This document shows, piece after piece, positions 45,167 through 56,710 of a stretch of DNA of 64,000 nucleotides. The position numbers were made by a program, and so were the translations under genes. Source of the stretch: Chromatiaceae bacterium (GTDB lineage: Bacteria; Pseudomonadota; Gammaproteobacteria; Chromatiales; Chromatiaceae); contig JACKMP010000002.1 of assembly GCA_024235315.1 (NCBI GenBank), positions 248,001-312,000 on the forward strand, read 5' to 3'. Below the pieces are notes generated by a model. It was not told the origin of the DNA and ran no database searches. It saw only the letters and a program-made list of their open reading frames with translations. Numbering within the stretch: position 1 is the stretch's first letter; each line of letters opens with the position of its first letter.

Positions 45167-45751
45167 TCAGTCGCTCGCGATCAGTGTGATCAGGGCCGCC
45201 GTGACCAGTGCGACCAGCAGGGTCTGCAGGCCGCTGCGCCACCACGACACGCCCGATATCCGTCCAAGAAAAACACCGAGGAAGAAGATCAGCACCAGCG
45301 CCACCAGGACCGCAGACAGCAGAGGCGCGACTGGCAGTGAAACACCGGCATGTGCCAGCCACAGCGGCATCATGATCAGCAGGCATATGACCAGAGGCGC
45401 GAGACCATTGACCAGCGCAATCATCATCGGCACCCAGCGCGCGGCTTCGCCATGAAACGATTCACCCAGGTCCACGGCCATCGCGTCCTGCAACTGCTCC
45501 AGCGCGCGGCGGCGCTCCGCGGACTCACTGACGTAGGCGCTGCTGACACCACTGACCGCGAGCGCAATCGCAGCACCGAGGCAGGCACTGATGACGATCG
45601 CCACCGGTGGGGGATCGCTGACCATGAAGCCGATGATCAGGCCGAGCATCGTCAGCGCACCGTCGAAACCGTTGACCACGAAATACCGTCGGGCGATGCC
45701 GTGCGTACTGGTGATGCGCAGCAGGAATCGCGCCCTGTCGATGATCTTCAC
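45167..45751 (-). CDS. VIT/CCC1-like membrane protein (divergent, TIGR00267-type)
   Basis: A 194 aa protein with five predicted membrane helices. The N-terminal FVVNGFDGALTMLGLIIGFM resembles VIT helix 1 (NDGI region), but the cytosolic metal-binding insertion is short and differs from the canonical VIT gene at 40930. The start is GTG at 45751, six bases after the DUF211 stop codon. It may carry metal ions or assist the ATPase; the role is unproven. Confidence 0.78.
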   Translation of the reverse strand: MKIIDRARFLLRITSTHGIARRYFVVNGFDGALTMLGLIIGFMVSDPPPVAIVISACLGAAIALAVSGVSSAYVSESAERRRALEQLQDAMAVDLGESFHGEAARWVPMMIALVNGLAPLVICLLIMMPLWLAHAGVSLPVAPLLSAVLVALVLIFFLGVFLGRISGVSWWRSGLQTLLVALVTAALITLIASD

Positions 45752-45757
45752 GTCAGG

Positions 45758-46027
45758 TCAGCCGGCGTCATCCCCACTGTGCACCTCCACTTCGTCGATG
45801 CTGTGCAGCGAACCGCCCATCCGCTTGATTGCCGACTCGATCGCGTCGAAATCCAGCGCATCACCGGCAATCACGATACGCAGGGTCTCGGTATGTTCGT
45901 CGACCTCGGACACCGTCAGTTGGACGCGATAACCGGCACCTGTCGCGGCGAGTGTCTGCGAAAACACCAACGCATTCGGCTGATGCGGTTTGAGTACATC
46001 CAGGACAAGCCTTTTCACGGCGACCAT
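45758..46027 (-). CDS. DUF211 protein
   Basis: An 89 aa ferredoxin-fold protein of the DUF211 family, better known from archaea. Family-typical segments are KRLVLDVLKPHQPNALVFSQ, VSEVDEHTETLRIVIAG and the C-terminal GGSLHSIDEVEV. ATG 46027 follows AAAGGA at seven bases; the longer frame to 46108 is rejected. It is the first gene of a unit with the VIT-like protein and the P-type ATPase, suggesting a regulatory or metal-binding accessory role. Confidence 0.82.
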   Translation of the reverse strand: MVAVKRLVLDVLKPHQPNALVFSQTLAATGAGYRVQLTVSEVDEHTETLRIVIAGDALDFDAIESAIKRMGGSLHSIDEVEVHSGDDAG

Positions 46028-46167
46028 GGCGGATTCCTTTGCAGTGACTCGAACGCCACCATTGTGTAACTGAAAACGCAGAAGCGGCAGTGAGGTGCCT
46101 GTCCCCATTATAGGTGAAGCGCCTGCCGGCCACCCAAGCGCCCCGACCGGCCCTGCGTGCAGCGTTC

Positions 46168-46209
46168 AAAAAAGCAGAGGCCCCGCCGTCCACTCCGGAC
46201 GACGGGGCC
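46168..46209 (-). terminator. Rho-independent terminator of purA
   Basis: On the minus strand GGCCCCGTCGTCC pairs with GGACGGCGGGGCC around a five-base loop, followed after six bases by TTTTTT. It lies about 30 bases beyond the purA stop and ends the purA transcription unit. Confidence 0.85.
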
Positions 46210-46240
46210 CTGACCTGATACCGGCGCAGCGGGCCCGGCG

Positions 46241-48743
<2,503 letters not shown>

Positions 48744-48908
48744 TTGCTCAGGGCCTCCAGGTATCACTGGCGCGTAGAGAACGGGCGGAGCCCCATCACT
48801 GCGGCCCCAGGTATGTCGCAGGCAACAGTGGGCAACGGCGCCGATCTGCGGGTCGGCAGCCGGCTACACGGGTAAGGGACGCTTTGTTCATGTCTCGTTT
48901 CGGGTTCC

Positions 48909-49094
48909 TCAGCGCACCAGGTACAACAACACCAGCCCGGCCAGCATCGTGAAAAGGCCGCCATTGCGCAGCGACCTGTCATCCATCTCACCCGCCATCC
49001 GCAACAACCTGCGGAACCCGGCCGGGTTGGCGAACGGCAGTATGCCTTCGATGACCAGCATCAGCGCCAACGCCGCCCAGAGGTCCTGCCACAT
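48909..49094 (-). CDS. yjeT: DUF2065 small membrane protein YjeT
   Basis: A 61 aa inner-membrane protein with two hydrophobic helices around a basic loop (ANPAGFRRLLRMAGEM). It matches the DUF2065/YjeT family, always found between hflC and purA. ATG 49094 has GGAG upstream; ATG 49106 does not. Function is unknown. Confidence 0.85.
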   Translation of the reverse strand: MWQDLWAALALMLVIEGILPFANPAGFRRLLRMAGEMDDRSLRNGGLFTMLAGLVLLYLVR

Positions 49095-49264
49095 CGCTCC
49101 GTCCATAAAAAAGCCGGGGCTGGGTGCCTGTCGGATCTACAGGTTCCCGGATACCCGGCCGTTGTCGGTTCGACCACCGGTGACTGCGGGCAAGTCCGCG
49201 ATCACCAAACGGCGCGAATTTTCCCAGATCGATACCACATTGTCCATTTGCGACTGGCCCCGAA

Positions 49265-49296
49265 AGAAAAAGGCCGGGGCGATAAGACCCCGGCCT
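49265..49296 (-). terminator. Rho-independent terminator after hflC
   Basis: On the minus strand AGGCCGGGG pairs with CCCCGGCCT around an eight-base loop and is followed by a T-rich tract (TTTTCTTT). It stands 24 bases beyond the hflC stop and closes the hfq-hflX-hflKC unit. Confidence 0.88.
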
Positions 49297-49319
49297 CGTT
49301 CGATCACCCGCCAGTTGCG

Positions 49320-50192
49320 TCAGCGGTTGCCGTCAGCCCTGAAATACCGGAAAAACTCCGATTCCGGGTCGAGCACCATCATGCTGCCGCCATCCGAGAA
49401 GACGTCACGGTAGGCAGTGAGGCTGCGCCAGAAGGAATAGAACTCGGAGTTCTTCTCGAACGCCTTGGCATAGGTCTCGGCCGCCTGCGCATCACCTTCG
49501 CCACGCAGCAACTCGGCGTCGCGGTAGGCATTGGATACAATCTCGACGCGTTGCCGGTCGGCATCCGCCTGGATACGCTCTGCGGCCTCAGCCCCCTGCG
49601 CACGCAATTCCGCGGCCACCCGGTGACGCTCGGTGCGCATCCGCTCATAGATGTTCTCGCTGATGTCTTCCGAGAAGTCGATCTGCTTGATACGCACGTC
49701 GACAATCTCGACACCCAGGTCGGCCGCCTGCTCGTTCGCATTGCGGGCCAGCGTGGCCATGATCTCGGTACGCTCACCGGACACCACCTCCTGTACCGTG
49801 CGCTTGCCGAACTCGTCACGCAACGCCGCATTGATGCGCGCCGAAAGCAGGCGGGACGTGGCATCGGCGCTGCCTCGGGTCGAGCGGAAGAACTGCGCGA
49901 CGTCGGCAATACGCCACTTGGCATAGGAGTTCACCACAACGAATTTCTTTTCGACGGTGAGGAAGCGCTCCGGGTTGGCATCCAGGGTCTGGATGCGCTT
50001 GTCGAACTTCACCACGTCCTGGATCACCGGTACCTTGAAATGCAGGCCTGGCTTGAAGTCCGCATCGACGATTTCACCCAGTCGAAGCAACAGGGCCAGC
50101 TGCTGTTCCTGCACGACGAACAGCGCAGAACTGCCGACGAATGCCAGGACGGCAAGAACGACAACCGCCAACATACCTTTTCCGGAATTCAT
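49320..50192 (-). CDS. hflC: Protease modulator HflC
   Basis: SPFH/prohibitin-domain membrane protein that with HflK forms a large cage around FtsH in the inner membrane and modulates its proteolysis. The 290 aa have one N-terminal membrane helix (MLAVVVLAVLAFVGSSALFV) and a periplasmic SPFH domain with a long coiled helix rich in Ala/Glu/Arg (AAELRAQGAEAAERIQADAD). Its ATG overlaps the hflK stop by one base (TAATG), indicating coupled translation. Confidence 0.96.
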   Translation of the reverse strand: MNSGKGMLAVVVLAVLAFVGSSALFVVQEQQLALLLRLGEIVDADFKPGLHFKVPVIQDVVKFDKRIQTLDANPERFLTVEKKFVVVNSYAKWRIADVAQFFRSTRGSADATSRLLSARINAALRDEFGKRTVQEVVSGERTEIMATLARNANEQAADLGVEIVDVRIKQIDFSEDISENIYERMRTERHRVAAELRAQGAEAAERIQADADRQRVEIVSNAYRDAELLRGEGDAQAAETYAKAFEKNSEFYSFWRSLTAYRDVFSDGGSMMVLDPESEFFRYFRADGNR

Positions 50193-51364
50193 TAACGTTC
50201 CCTCCGCGTGCGGTCAAAACTCCGTCCGTCGTTCGACGAACCGGTGCTGCGCTGATTGTTGGTTGGCGGCAGCGCAATACGCGGCGAGTCGGGGGCCTTG
50301 AACTCCGCAGCCCTGGTGCTCGGCTGGATCATACGGTCGAGCGGCAGGTAGGTCAGATTGCTGCCCTCTTTCACGTCCAGCAGGACCTTGCCGGTATTGC
50401 GCAGCACGTCCTGCATGGTCTCGAGATAAAGCCGTTCACGGGTAACGTTCGGGGCCTTTTCGTATTCCCGCAACAGCGCCAGGAAACGCTGAGATTCACC
50501 GTCTGCCTCGGCAACCACCCGGGCCTTGTAACCCTTCGCGTCCTCGACCAGGCGTGCCGCCTCGCCGCGGGCACGCGGCACCACGTCGTTGGCGTAGGTC
50601 TGGGCCTGGTTCTGCAGTCGCTCCTTGTCCTCACGCGCGCGGATCGCGTCGGCAAACGCCTCGGCCACCTGCTCCGGCGCCTCGGCGCGCTGGATATTGA
50701 CGTTGGTTACGATCAGCCCGGTGCGGTACAGGTCGAGCAGCGCCTGCGTACCCTGCTGCACGGAGATCGCGATCGCGCTGCGGTTCTCCGTGATGATGTC
50801 ATCCAGGCGGCTCTTGCCGATGACCTCACGCAGGCTCGACTCCATCGCGCCATGGATGGTCGCACCCGGGTCGGCATCCTGGAACAGGAAATCGGCGGCG
50901 TCCTGGATGCGGAACTGCACCTCGAGTGTCACATCCGCGATGTTCTCGTCCTTGGTCAGCATCTGCGCCCGATGCTGGAACTTGTTCACCTGATCGACGT
51001 TGACCACGTCGACCGTATCTATGAACGGCAGTTTCAGATGCGGACCCGGCGCGGTCACGATGTGGTAGGCGCCGAAACGCTTGACCACTCCACGTTCGGC
51101 CGGTTGCACGATGTAGAAGGACTCCATCGCCAAAACCGCGACCACGACCAGTCCGATGATCAGGCCGACACCCTTCTTACCGGCGCTGCCGGCGGAACCG
51201 CCGCCCTCGCCACCATTGCCGCCACCACGACGCTTGCCGCCGAACAGGCCACCCATCTTTTCCTGTAGCTTGCGGACGACTTCATCGAGGTCCGGTGGTC
51301 CCTGGTCCCCGCCCTTGTTGTTCCAAGGATCGCGGTTTCCACCACCCGGTTCATTCCAGGCCAT
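50192..51364 (-). CDS. hflK: Protease modulator HflK
   Basis: Partner of HflC in the FtsH-HflKC complex. The 390 aa begin with a glycine- and asparagine-rich cytoplasmic region (WNEPGGGNRDPW), one membrane helix (about 72-90) and a periplasmic SPFH domain (FYIVQPAERGVVKRFGAY) with the AEAFADAIRAREDKERLQ helix. The C-terminus is short and hydrophilic. It follows hflX by 79 bases. Confidence 0.96.
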   Translation of the reverse strand: MAWNEPGGGNRDPWNNKGGDQGPPDLDEVVRKLQEKMGGLFGGKRRGGGNGGEGGGSAGSAGKKGVGLIIGLVVVAVLAMESFYIVQPAERGVVKRFGAYHIVTAPGPHLKLPFIDTVDVVNVDQVNKFQHRAQMLTKDENIADVTLEVQFRIQDAADFLFQDADPGATIHGAMESSLREVIGKSRLDDIITENRSAIAISVQQGTQALLDLYRTGLIVTNVNIQRAEAPEQVAEAFADAIRAREDKERLQNQAQTYANDVVPRARGEAARLVEDAKGYKARVVAEADGESQRFLALLREYEKAPNVTRERLYLETMQDVLRNTGKVLLDVKEGSNLTYLPLDRMIQPSTRAAEFKAPDSPRIALPPTNNQRSTGSSNDGRSFDRTRRER

Positions 51365-51443
51365 GCATTACTCCCGTGCGCTGGTATTTAAGGTCCCGAA
51401 GGCGTTGACCGCGATTCTATCAATGAAGTCGCGGTAATGGACA

Positions 51444-52754
51444 TCATCCTGCTTCCCGCACGACCTGCGGGAATTCCTGCCACTGCCTGGCAAGCAGCGG
51501 CTCGTACTTCTTCAAACGCTCGTAGTCTCGACGCCGCAACGCGACCTCGAGTTCCCATCCCCCATCGACGACAGGGTTTTCCCGCACGATGGCACCCTGC
51601 TCGAACAACAGGGCCCGCAAGCGGCCATCCTGCGGCCCCAGCTGCAGATGCCCGGTCACGATATCACTGTGAAAATGCTGGGTGAGCGCACTGAGCAGGC
51701 CATCGATACCGGCACCGGTGGCAGCGGACAACCAGACCCTGATCGGGTCACCCTGCACATCGTACTCGACGCGCGGGACCGCATCGGTATCGAGATCGAT
51801 CTTGTTATAGACCTCGATACGCGGCACCTCGAGAGCGCCGATCTGCCCCAGCACGTCCTCGACCTCGGCAACCTGCGCCGCACGCTGCGGGCTATGCGCG
51901 TCGATCACGTGCAGCAGCATATCGGCCTCGACGGTCTCCTGCAGCGTCGATTTGAAGGCGGCTACGAGTTCGTGCGGCAGGCGCGACACGAAGCCGACCG
52001 TATCGGCAAGGATCACAGCGCCACCATCGGACAGATCGACCCGGCGCAGCGTCGGATCCAGCGTGGCGAACAACTGGTCCTGGGCATACACACCTGCCGC
52101 GGTGAGGCGATTGAACAGCGTGGACTTGCCGGCGTTCGTATATCCCACCAACGACACCGTCGGCACCTCGTTGCGCCGCCGCGAACGCCGACCCTGTTCA
52201 CGCTGACTGTCGACGCGCGCCAGACGGCGGCCGATCTGGTCGATGCGCTGACTGAGCAGACGGCGGTCGGTCTCGAGCTGGGTCTCGCCCGGTCCACGCA
52301 GACCGATGCCGCCCTTCTGCCGCTCGAGGTGCGTCCATCCGCGTACCAGGCGTGTCGAGAGGTGGCGCAGCTGTGCCAGCTCGACCTGCAGCTTGCCCTC
52401 GTGCGATCGCGCGCGCTGGGCGAAGATGTCGAGGATCAGCCCGGTGCGGTCGAGCACGCGGCACTCGAAGATCTTTTCCAGGTTGCGTTCCTGGCTGGGT
52501 GACAGTGTGTTGTCGAAAATCACCAGCTCGGCGCCATGCAGGGTGACCAGCTCATGCACCTCTTCGGCCTTGCCGCTGCCGATGTACAACCGCGAGTCGG
52601 GGACCTTGCGCTGGGTGGCGACCAGGGCCAGCGGTTCGGCACCGGCCGAGCGCGCCAGCTCGGTGAATTCCTGCAACGCATCCGGCTCCGGGACACCATG
52701 CAGACTCATGTGAACCAGGATTGCCTTCTCGCCGCTCTTGGGACGCTCAAACAT
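51444..52754 (-). CDS. hflX: Ribosome-splitting GTPase HflX
   Basis: GTPase that binds the 50S subunit and splits or rescues stalled ribosomes, especially under heat stress. The 436 aa contain the N-terminal HflX domain (DSRLYIGSGKAEEV, RDRTGLILDIFAQRA-like segment, GGIGLRGPGETQLE) and an Obg-like G domain (GYTNAGKST, DTVGFVSRLP, NKID). ATG 52754 matches the family start MFERPK; the frame is open 10 codons further. It follows hfq across a terminator-like hairpin. Confidence 0.95.
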   Translation of the reverse strand: MFERPKSGEKAILVHMSLHGVPEPDALQEFTELARSAGAEPLALVATQRKVPDSRLYIGSGKAEEVHELVTLHGAELVIFDNTLSPSQERNLEKIFECRVLDRTGLILDIFAQRARSHEGKLQVELAQLRHLSTRLVRGWTHLERQKGGIGLRGPGETQLETDRRLLSQRIDQIGRRLARVDSQREQGRRSRRRNEVPTVSLVGYTNAGKSTLFNRLTAAGVYAQDQLFATLDPTLRRVDLSDGGAVILADTVGFVSRLPHELVAAFKSTLQETVEADMLLHVIDAHSPQRAAQVAEVEDVLGQIGALEVPRIEVYNKIDLDTDAVPRVEYDVQGDPIRVWLSAATGAGIDGLLSALTQHFHSDIVTGHLQLGPQDGRLRALLFEQGAIVRENPVVDGGWELEVALRRRDYERLKKYEPLLARQWQEFPQVVREAG

Positions 52755-52779
52755 AGTGCTCAATCGGGAAACAATCGCG

Positions 52780-52814
52780 CGCAAACAAACAACCCCACGG
52801 ACTCGCCGCGGGGT
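52780..52814 (-). terminator. Terminator/attenuator between hfq and hflX
   Basis: On the minus strand ACCCCGCGG pairs with CCGTGGGGT around CGAGT (one G-U pair) and is followed by TGTTTGTTTG. The imperfect T-tract suggests partial termination after hfq with read-through into hflX. Confidence 0.6.
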
Positions 52815-52844
52815 CGTCGCTTGCAGTCGGGGCTGGACAGGCGG

Positions 52845-53117
52845 TCAGGTGTTGCCGGGTTCCGCGTCACCGTCACCTTCACCGTCACTTTCACCGTGCG
52901 CATGCTGGATGCGTACGTTGCGTGCCGGAACCACAGTGGAGATGGCATGTTTGTATACCATCTGGCTGACACTGTTTTTCAGCAGCACGACGAATTGGTC
53001 AAACGACTCGACAGTTCCCTGAAGTTTGATTCCATTCACCAGGAAAATCGAAACGGGCACGCGCTCTTTGCGCAGTGCATTCAAAAACGGATCCTGCAGG
53101 CTTTGTCCCTTTGACAT
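52845..53117 (-). CDS. hfq: RNA chaperone Hfq
   Basis: Hexameric Sm-like protein that matches small RNAs to mRNAs. The 90 aa begin [20 protein letters not shown] and carry Sm1 ([20 protein letters not shown] split across strands) and Sm2 ([10 protein letters not shown]) motifs, with Q8, F42 and the YKH RNA-binding residues. The C-terminal tail is short and acidic ([10 protein letters not shown]). It lies between miaA and hflX in the conserved order. An extended -10 promoter lies upstream. Confidence 0.97.
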   Translation of the reverse strand: MSKGQSLQDPFLNALRKERVPVSIFLVNGIKLQGTVESFDQFVVLLKNSVSQMVYKHAISTVVPARNVRIQHAHGESDGEGDGDAEPGNT

Positions 53118-53255
53118 TATAGAGGGCTCCCTATTTTATTGATTTCGTTAAATTTCTCGTTACACCCCAAAATTCAGGGGCATAGACACGGTGCAGCAGT
53201 TCAGGCCAAAGGGGCCAGCGTCACTGCGCCAACTTCTCATTCAATACGACGCACC

Positions 53256-53261
53256 ACTATA
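53256..53261 (-). promoter_or_regulatory. Extended -10 promoter of hfq
   Basis: The minus strand carries TATAGT directly preceded by TGC, an extended -10 element, in the AT-rich 223-base region between miaA and hfq. No good -35 lies 17 bases upstream. The leader to hfq would be about 130 bases. Confidence 0.45.
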
Positions 53262-53340
53262 GCATAGCGGACAATTTGCTTTGACAGATTCTGTATATTT
53301 CGCGCGCCTTTAGACGTGTTTCACAAGTTTCATTATTACC

Positions 53341-54297
53341 TCAATCGAGGGCTGCCCCGTGCAGGCCCCTGTCGATCAGTGCGCGCGCCTGCTGCAGCAC
53401 ATCGGCCGACTCGTCCAGCCAGTGGCAGGCCTGCTCGCTGCGCAGCCAGGTGATCTGGCGCTTCGCCAGCTGCCGGGTCGCCGCCTGGCCACGTTCGACC
53501 ATTTCGTCGCGCGAAAATTCCCCGCGCAGCCATGCCCAGACCTGGCGATAGCCCACCGAGCGCATTGCCGGCATATCCGGGTGCAGATCACCGCGCGCCA
53601 CCAGTCGCTCGACCTCTTCCACGAAGCCGTTTTCGAGCATGGCCAGAAAGCGCCTGTCGATCCGCCGATGCAGTTGCGCGCGCGACTCCGGCGCACGCAC
53701 AAGCTTGATCGCACGAAACGGCATGGGCTGACCGGCGGTAGCCTGCAACTCGCTCAGGGGCCTGCCGGTGAGCTCCCAGACTTCGAGCGCGCGCAGGGTG
53801 CGTTGCGGATCGTTGCGATGGATCCTCTGCGCCGCCAGCGGATCAACCCGTGCGAGACGGTCGTGCAGCGCCTCCAGGCCGTGTGCCTCCAGTTCACGCT
53901 GTAGCTCGGCGCGTACCCCGGGATCGGCCTTGGGCAGTGCGGAGAGCCCGTACTGCAACGCCCGGTAGTACAGCATGGTGCCGCCGACCAGCAGGGGGAT
54001 CCGCCCGCTGGCGCTGATATCGTACATCTCGCGCAGCGCATCCTCCCGGAAGCGTGCGGCCGAGTACGCCTGAGCCGGATCACAGATATCGATCAGCCGA
54101 TGCGGCGCGATCGCCAGTTCGTCAGCGCTCGGCTTCGCAGAGCCGATATCCATGCCACGGTAGACCATCGCCGAATCGACGCTGATCAACTCGACCGGCA
54201 GGTGGCGTCGCAGCGCGATCGCCAGGTCGGTCTTGCCCGATGCGGTCGGCCCCATCAATAGTATCGCCGGCGGGGCGTCAGCGGTTACCAGGGCCAC
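53341..54297 (-). CDS. miaA: tRNA dimethylallyltransferase MiaA
   Basis: Transfers a dimethylallyl group to A37 of tRNAs that read UNN codons. The 318 aa contain the P-loop GPTASGKTD, the [16 protein letters not shown] segment and [10 protein letters not shown], typical of MiaA. The start is GTG at 54297, six bases after the mutL stop codon. The hfq gene follows after 223 bases. Confidence 0.95.
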   Translation of the reverse strand: MALVTADAPPAILLMGPTASGKTDLAIALRRHLPVELISVDSAMVYRGMDIGSAKPSADELAIAPHRLIDICDPAQAYSAARFREDALREMYDISASGRIPLLVGGTMLYYRALQYGLSALPKADPGVRAELQRELEAHGLEALHDRLARVDPLAAQRIHRNDPQRTLRALEVWELTGRPLSELQATAGQPMPFRAIKLVRAPESRAQLHRRIDRRFLAMLENGFVEEVERLVARGDLHPDMPAMRSVGYRQVWAWLRGEFSRDEMVERGQAATRQLAKRQITWLRSEQACHWLDESADVLQQARALIDRGLHGAALD

Positions 54298-54303
54298 CAG
54301 CCG

Positions 54304-56094
54304 CTAACGCCCGCGCAGAAACAGCCGGTCCAGCGACTGCATATCCAGCTGCGTCCAGGTCGGACGGCCGTGATTGCACTGGCCACTGCGCTCGGTGCGC
54401 TCGATATCGCGCAGCAGTGCATTCATCTCCTCGATACCGAGACGCCGATTGGCCCGCACCGAACCATGGCAGGCCATGGTCGCCAGGACCTCGTTGATAT
54501 GCTCAAGGACGCGCTGACTGCTGCCATGAACCACCAGATCTGCCAGCACGTCGCGCAGCAGCCGTTCGGCATCCGCATGCCGCAGCAGCGCCGGCAATGC
54601 GCGCACCACCAGGCTCTGGTCTCCCAGGCGGTCGACCTCCATCCCCAGTTCAGAGAAGGCAGCGGCATTGTCCTCGACCAGCTCGGCCTCGCGCCGGCTG
54701 ACCGCCACACTGACCGGCACCAGCAGCGGCTGACGCCTGATCCCCTCGCTGTCGCGCGCCCGCTTGAAAGACTCGTAGGTGATGCGCTCGTGCGCCGCGT
54801 GCATATCGACCAGCACCAGACCCTGCCGGTTCTGTGCCAGCACGTACACGCCGTGCAGCTGCGCCAGCGCGAATCCCAGCGGGTGTTCGTCGGATTCGTC
54901 GGTTGCGGGTGGCGATTGCGGCGCCGGATCCGGTACCCGGTCTGCGGCCGGTGGCGCCTGCCACTGCAGGGCCGCCGAATAGGCCTCGCGACGCTCCGCC
55001 ACGCGCAGCGGCATGCTGGACTGCTGCGGCCCGGTGATCCCCGGCGCGGAGGCCGCGGGGGTGGCAGTGGGCACCGGCCGGTCAGTCTTCACGGGTTCGC
55101 CGACAGGCTCGGCCAGCACCCGGTGCAGCGTCCGGTAGAGAAAGTCATGAACCAGTCGCGACTCGCGAAAACGCACTTCATGTTTGGTCGGATGCACGTT
55201 CACGTCCACCAGTGCCGGCGCGAGGTCCAGAAACAGCACATAGGCCGGATGGCGACCGTGATAAAGCACGTCCTGAAATGCCTGTCGCACCGCATGGCCA
55301 ACCAGCTTGTCGCGCACCATGCGCCGGTTGACATAGAAATGCTGCATATCACCCTGGCTGCGCGAGAACGCCGGGCGGGCCACCCAGCCAGCCAGCCGCA
55401 GGCCTGCCGCTTCGTATTCGAAATGCAGCGCGTGCTCGATGAACGCCGGTCCCAGCAGGTCCGACAGGCGTCGTTCGTGGCCGCTGCGGTCGGCGGCGAC
55501 GTTGGCACTGAACACCTGCCGACCGTTGTGCATCAACACGAACGCCACGTCCTGGCGCACCAGCGCAAGTCGTTTGACGACCTGCTCGAGATGGCCGAAC
55601 TCGGTCTTGTCGGTCCGCAGGAACTTGCGTCTGGCCGGGGTGTTGTAGAAAAGGTCGCGCACCGTGACCACAGTGCCACCGGACAGTGCTGCCGGGCGGA
55701 CCTGCTGCCCATCCCCAACCATCTCCCAGGCAAGCTCGGCACCGCTGGCGCGCGATGCCAGGCTGAGGCGTGACACCGAGGCGATTGCCGGCAAGGCCTC
55801 GCCGCGAAAACCCATGCTGGCGATTCGCTCGAGGTCCTCCAGCGACTGCAGCTTGCTGGTCGCGTGACGTGACAACGCCAGCGCGAGGTCGTCCTTTTCG
55901 ATGCCTGCGCCGTCGTCAGTGACGCGGATCAGCTTGACCCCGCCCTGCTCAACATCGACCTGCACTCGCCGCGCGCCCGCGTCCAGACTGTTCTCGACCA
56001 GCTCCTTCACCACCGATGCCGGGCGCTCAACGACCTCGCCGGCAGCGATCTGGTTGACGAGTTGGGCAGGCAGGGCATGAATACGGGCGGGCAT
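54304..56094 (-). CDS. mutL: DNA mismatch repair protein MutL
   Basis: Mismatch repair matchmaker. The 596 aa have the GHKL ATPase domain with [14 protein letters not shown] and [11 protein letters not shown] motifs (1-330), a proline/alanine-rich linker (about 335-405) and a C-terminal dimerisation domain. The [13 protein letters not shown] segment here reads [13 protein letters not shown], and no metal-binding DQHAX2EX4E endonuclease motif in its canonical form is visible; whether it nicks DNA is uncertain. ATG 56094 gives the conserved N-terminus MPARIHALP; upstream open codons are rejected. Confidence 0.95.
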   Translation of the reverse strand: MPARIHALPAQLVNQIAAGEVVERPASVVKELVENSLDAGARRVQVDVEQGGVKLIRVTDDGAGIEKDDLALALSRHATSKLQSLEDLERIASMGFRGEALPAIASVSRLSLASRASGAELAWEMVGDGQQVRPAALSGGTVVTVRDLFYNTPARRKFLRTDKTEFGHLEQVVKRLALVRQDVAFVLMHNGRQVFSANVAADRSGHERRLSDLLGPAFIEHALHFEYEAAGLRLAGWVARPAFSRSQGDMQHFYVNRRMVRDKLVGHAVRQAFQDVLYHGRHPAYVLFLDLAPALVDVNVHPTKHEVRFRESRLVHDFLYRTLHRVLAEPVGEPVKTDRPVPTATPAASAPGITGPQQSSMPLRVAERREAYSAALQWQAPPAADRVPDPAPQSPPATDESDEHPLGFALAQLHGVYVLAQNRQGLVLVDMHAAHERITYESFKRARDSEGIRRQPLLVPVSVAVSRREAELVEDNAAAFSELGMEVDRLGDQSLVVRALPALLRHADAERLLRDVLADLVVHGSSQRVLEHINEVLATMACHGSVRANRRLGIEEMNALLRDIERTERSGQCNHGRPTWTQLDMQSLDRLFLRGR

Positions 56095-56176
56095 GTCGCC
56101 ATTCTGCCACCCGCGCCCGCCATGAAAAAAGCCCGCGCGAACGCGGGCCAAGCCTTCCTTCAGAAAAGGGGGACGA

Positions 56177-56602
56177 TCAGGGGCGGATATACGACCAGCC
56201 CTGTTCCTGGCGTTCGACCAGGTGAACCACGCCGGATGGGACCATTTTGGCCTGAGGCATCAGCTCGATCTGCTTACCCGCCTTCGTGGACATCTTGGCC
56301 AGGGTGTTCGAACAGGCCTGGAAGCTCACATTCTCGAAATTCTGCGCGATGCTGACCACACGCTCCTCGACCGGCGACTTACCCGGGACCAGCATGGTCA
56401 GACCGGGGCCGTAGGCGACGATCTCGATTTCGACTTCTTCGCCCTTGTCCTGGTAATACTTGTTGATATTCGACGCATTGTTGAGCACCAGCTCCTGGCG
56501 CGCCGGATCGGCCTCGTCGAGGTGCAACACAATCCGGTGTTTGTCGGCCGCGTTTACCGTGGCCGCAAGGAACAGCGCCGAAATAAGGGTCAGAAACCGC
56601 AT
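56177..56602 (-). CDS. Periplasmic DsrE-family protein
   Basis: A 141 aa exported protein with a signal peptide ([16 protein letters not shown]) and a DsrE/DsrF-like fold ([35 protein letters not shown]). The cysteine in [11 protein letters not shown] lies where some DsrE-like proteins carry sulfur. Such proteins are common in sulfur oxidisers, but this copy stands alone. ATG 56602 follows AGGAG at good spacing. It is inserted between amiB and mutL, which are adjacent in E. coli, and has a nine-base homopolymer just upstream of its ribosome-binding site. Confidence 0.85.
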   Translation of the reverse strand: MRFLTLISALFLAATVNAADKHRIVLHLDEADPARQELVLNNASNINKYYQDKGEEVEIEIVAYGPGLTMLVPGKSPVEERVVSIAQNFENVSFQACSNTLAKMSTKAGKQIELMPQAKMVPSGVVHLVERQEQGWSYIRP

Positions 56603-56620
56603 CTCTCTCTCCTGCAATTT

Positions 56621-56629
56621 GGGGGGGGG
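56621..56629. repeat. Nine-base G/C homopolymer upstream of the DsrE-like gene
   Basis: Nine G on the plus strand (C on the coding strand) end 19 bases before the ATG of the DsrE-like gene, followed on the plus strand by T and GGGGCCCGGG. Long homopolymers are prone to slippage. Confidence 0.85.
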
Positions 56630-56710
56630 TGGGGCCCGGGATACTTATCGTAATCGCCCCGGCTCTCCAGAAAGACGCAGAGGTGCGGCGGTTATTCCCG
56701 CCAGATTGAA

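Noticed and set aside
53281..53300. Plus-strand TTGACA near the hfq upstream region as a promoter
   Set aside because: No -10 element lies at 16-18 bases and no plus-strand gene follows.
56621..56640. G-quadruplex in the G-rich tract
   Set aside because: There is one run of nine G, one of four and one of three interrupted by CCC; four well-spaced G-runs are not clearly present, so only the homopolymer is reported.
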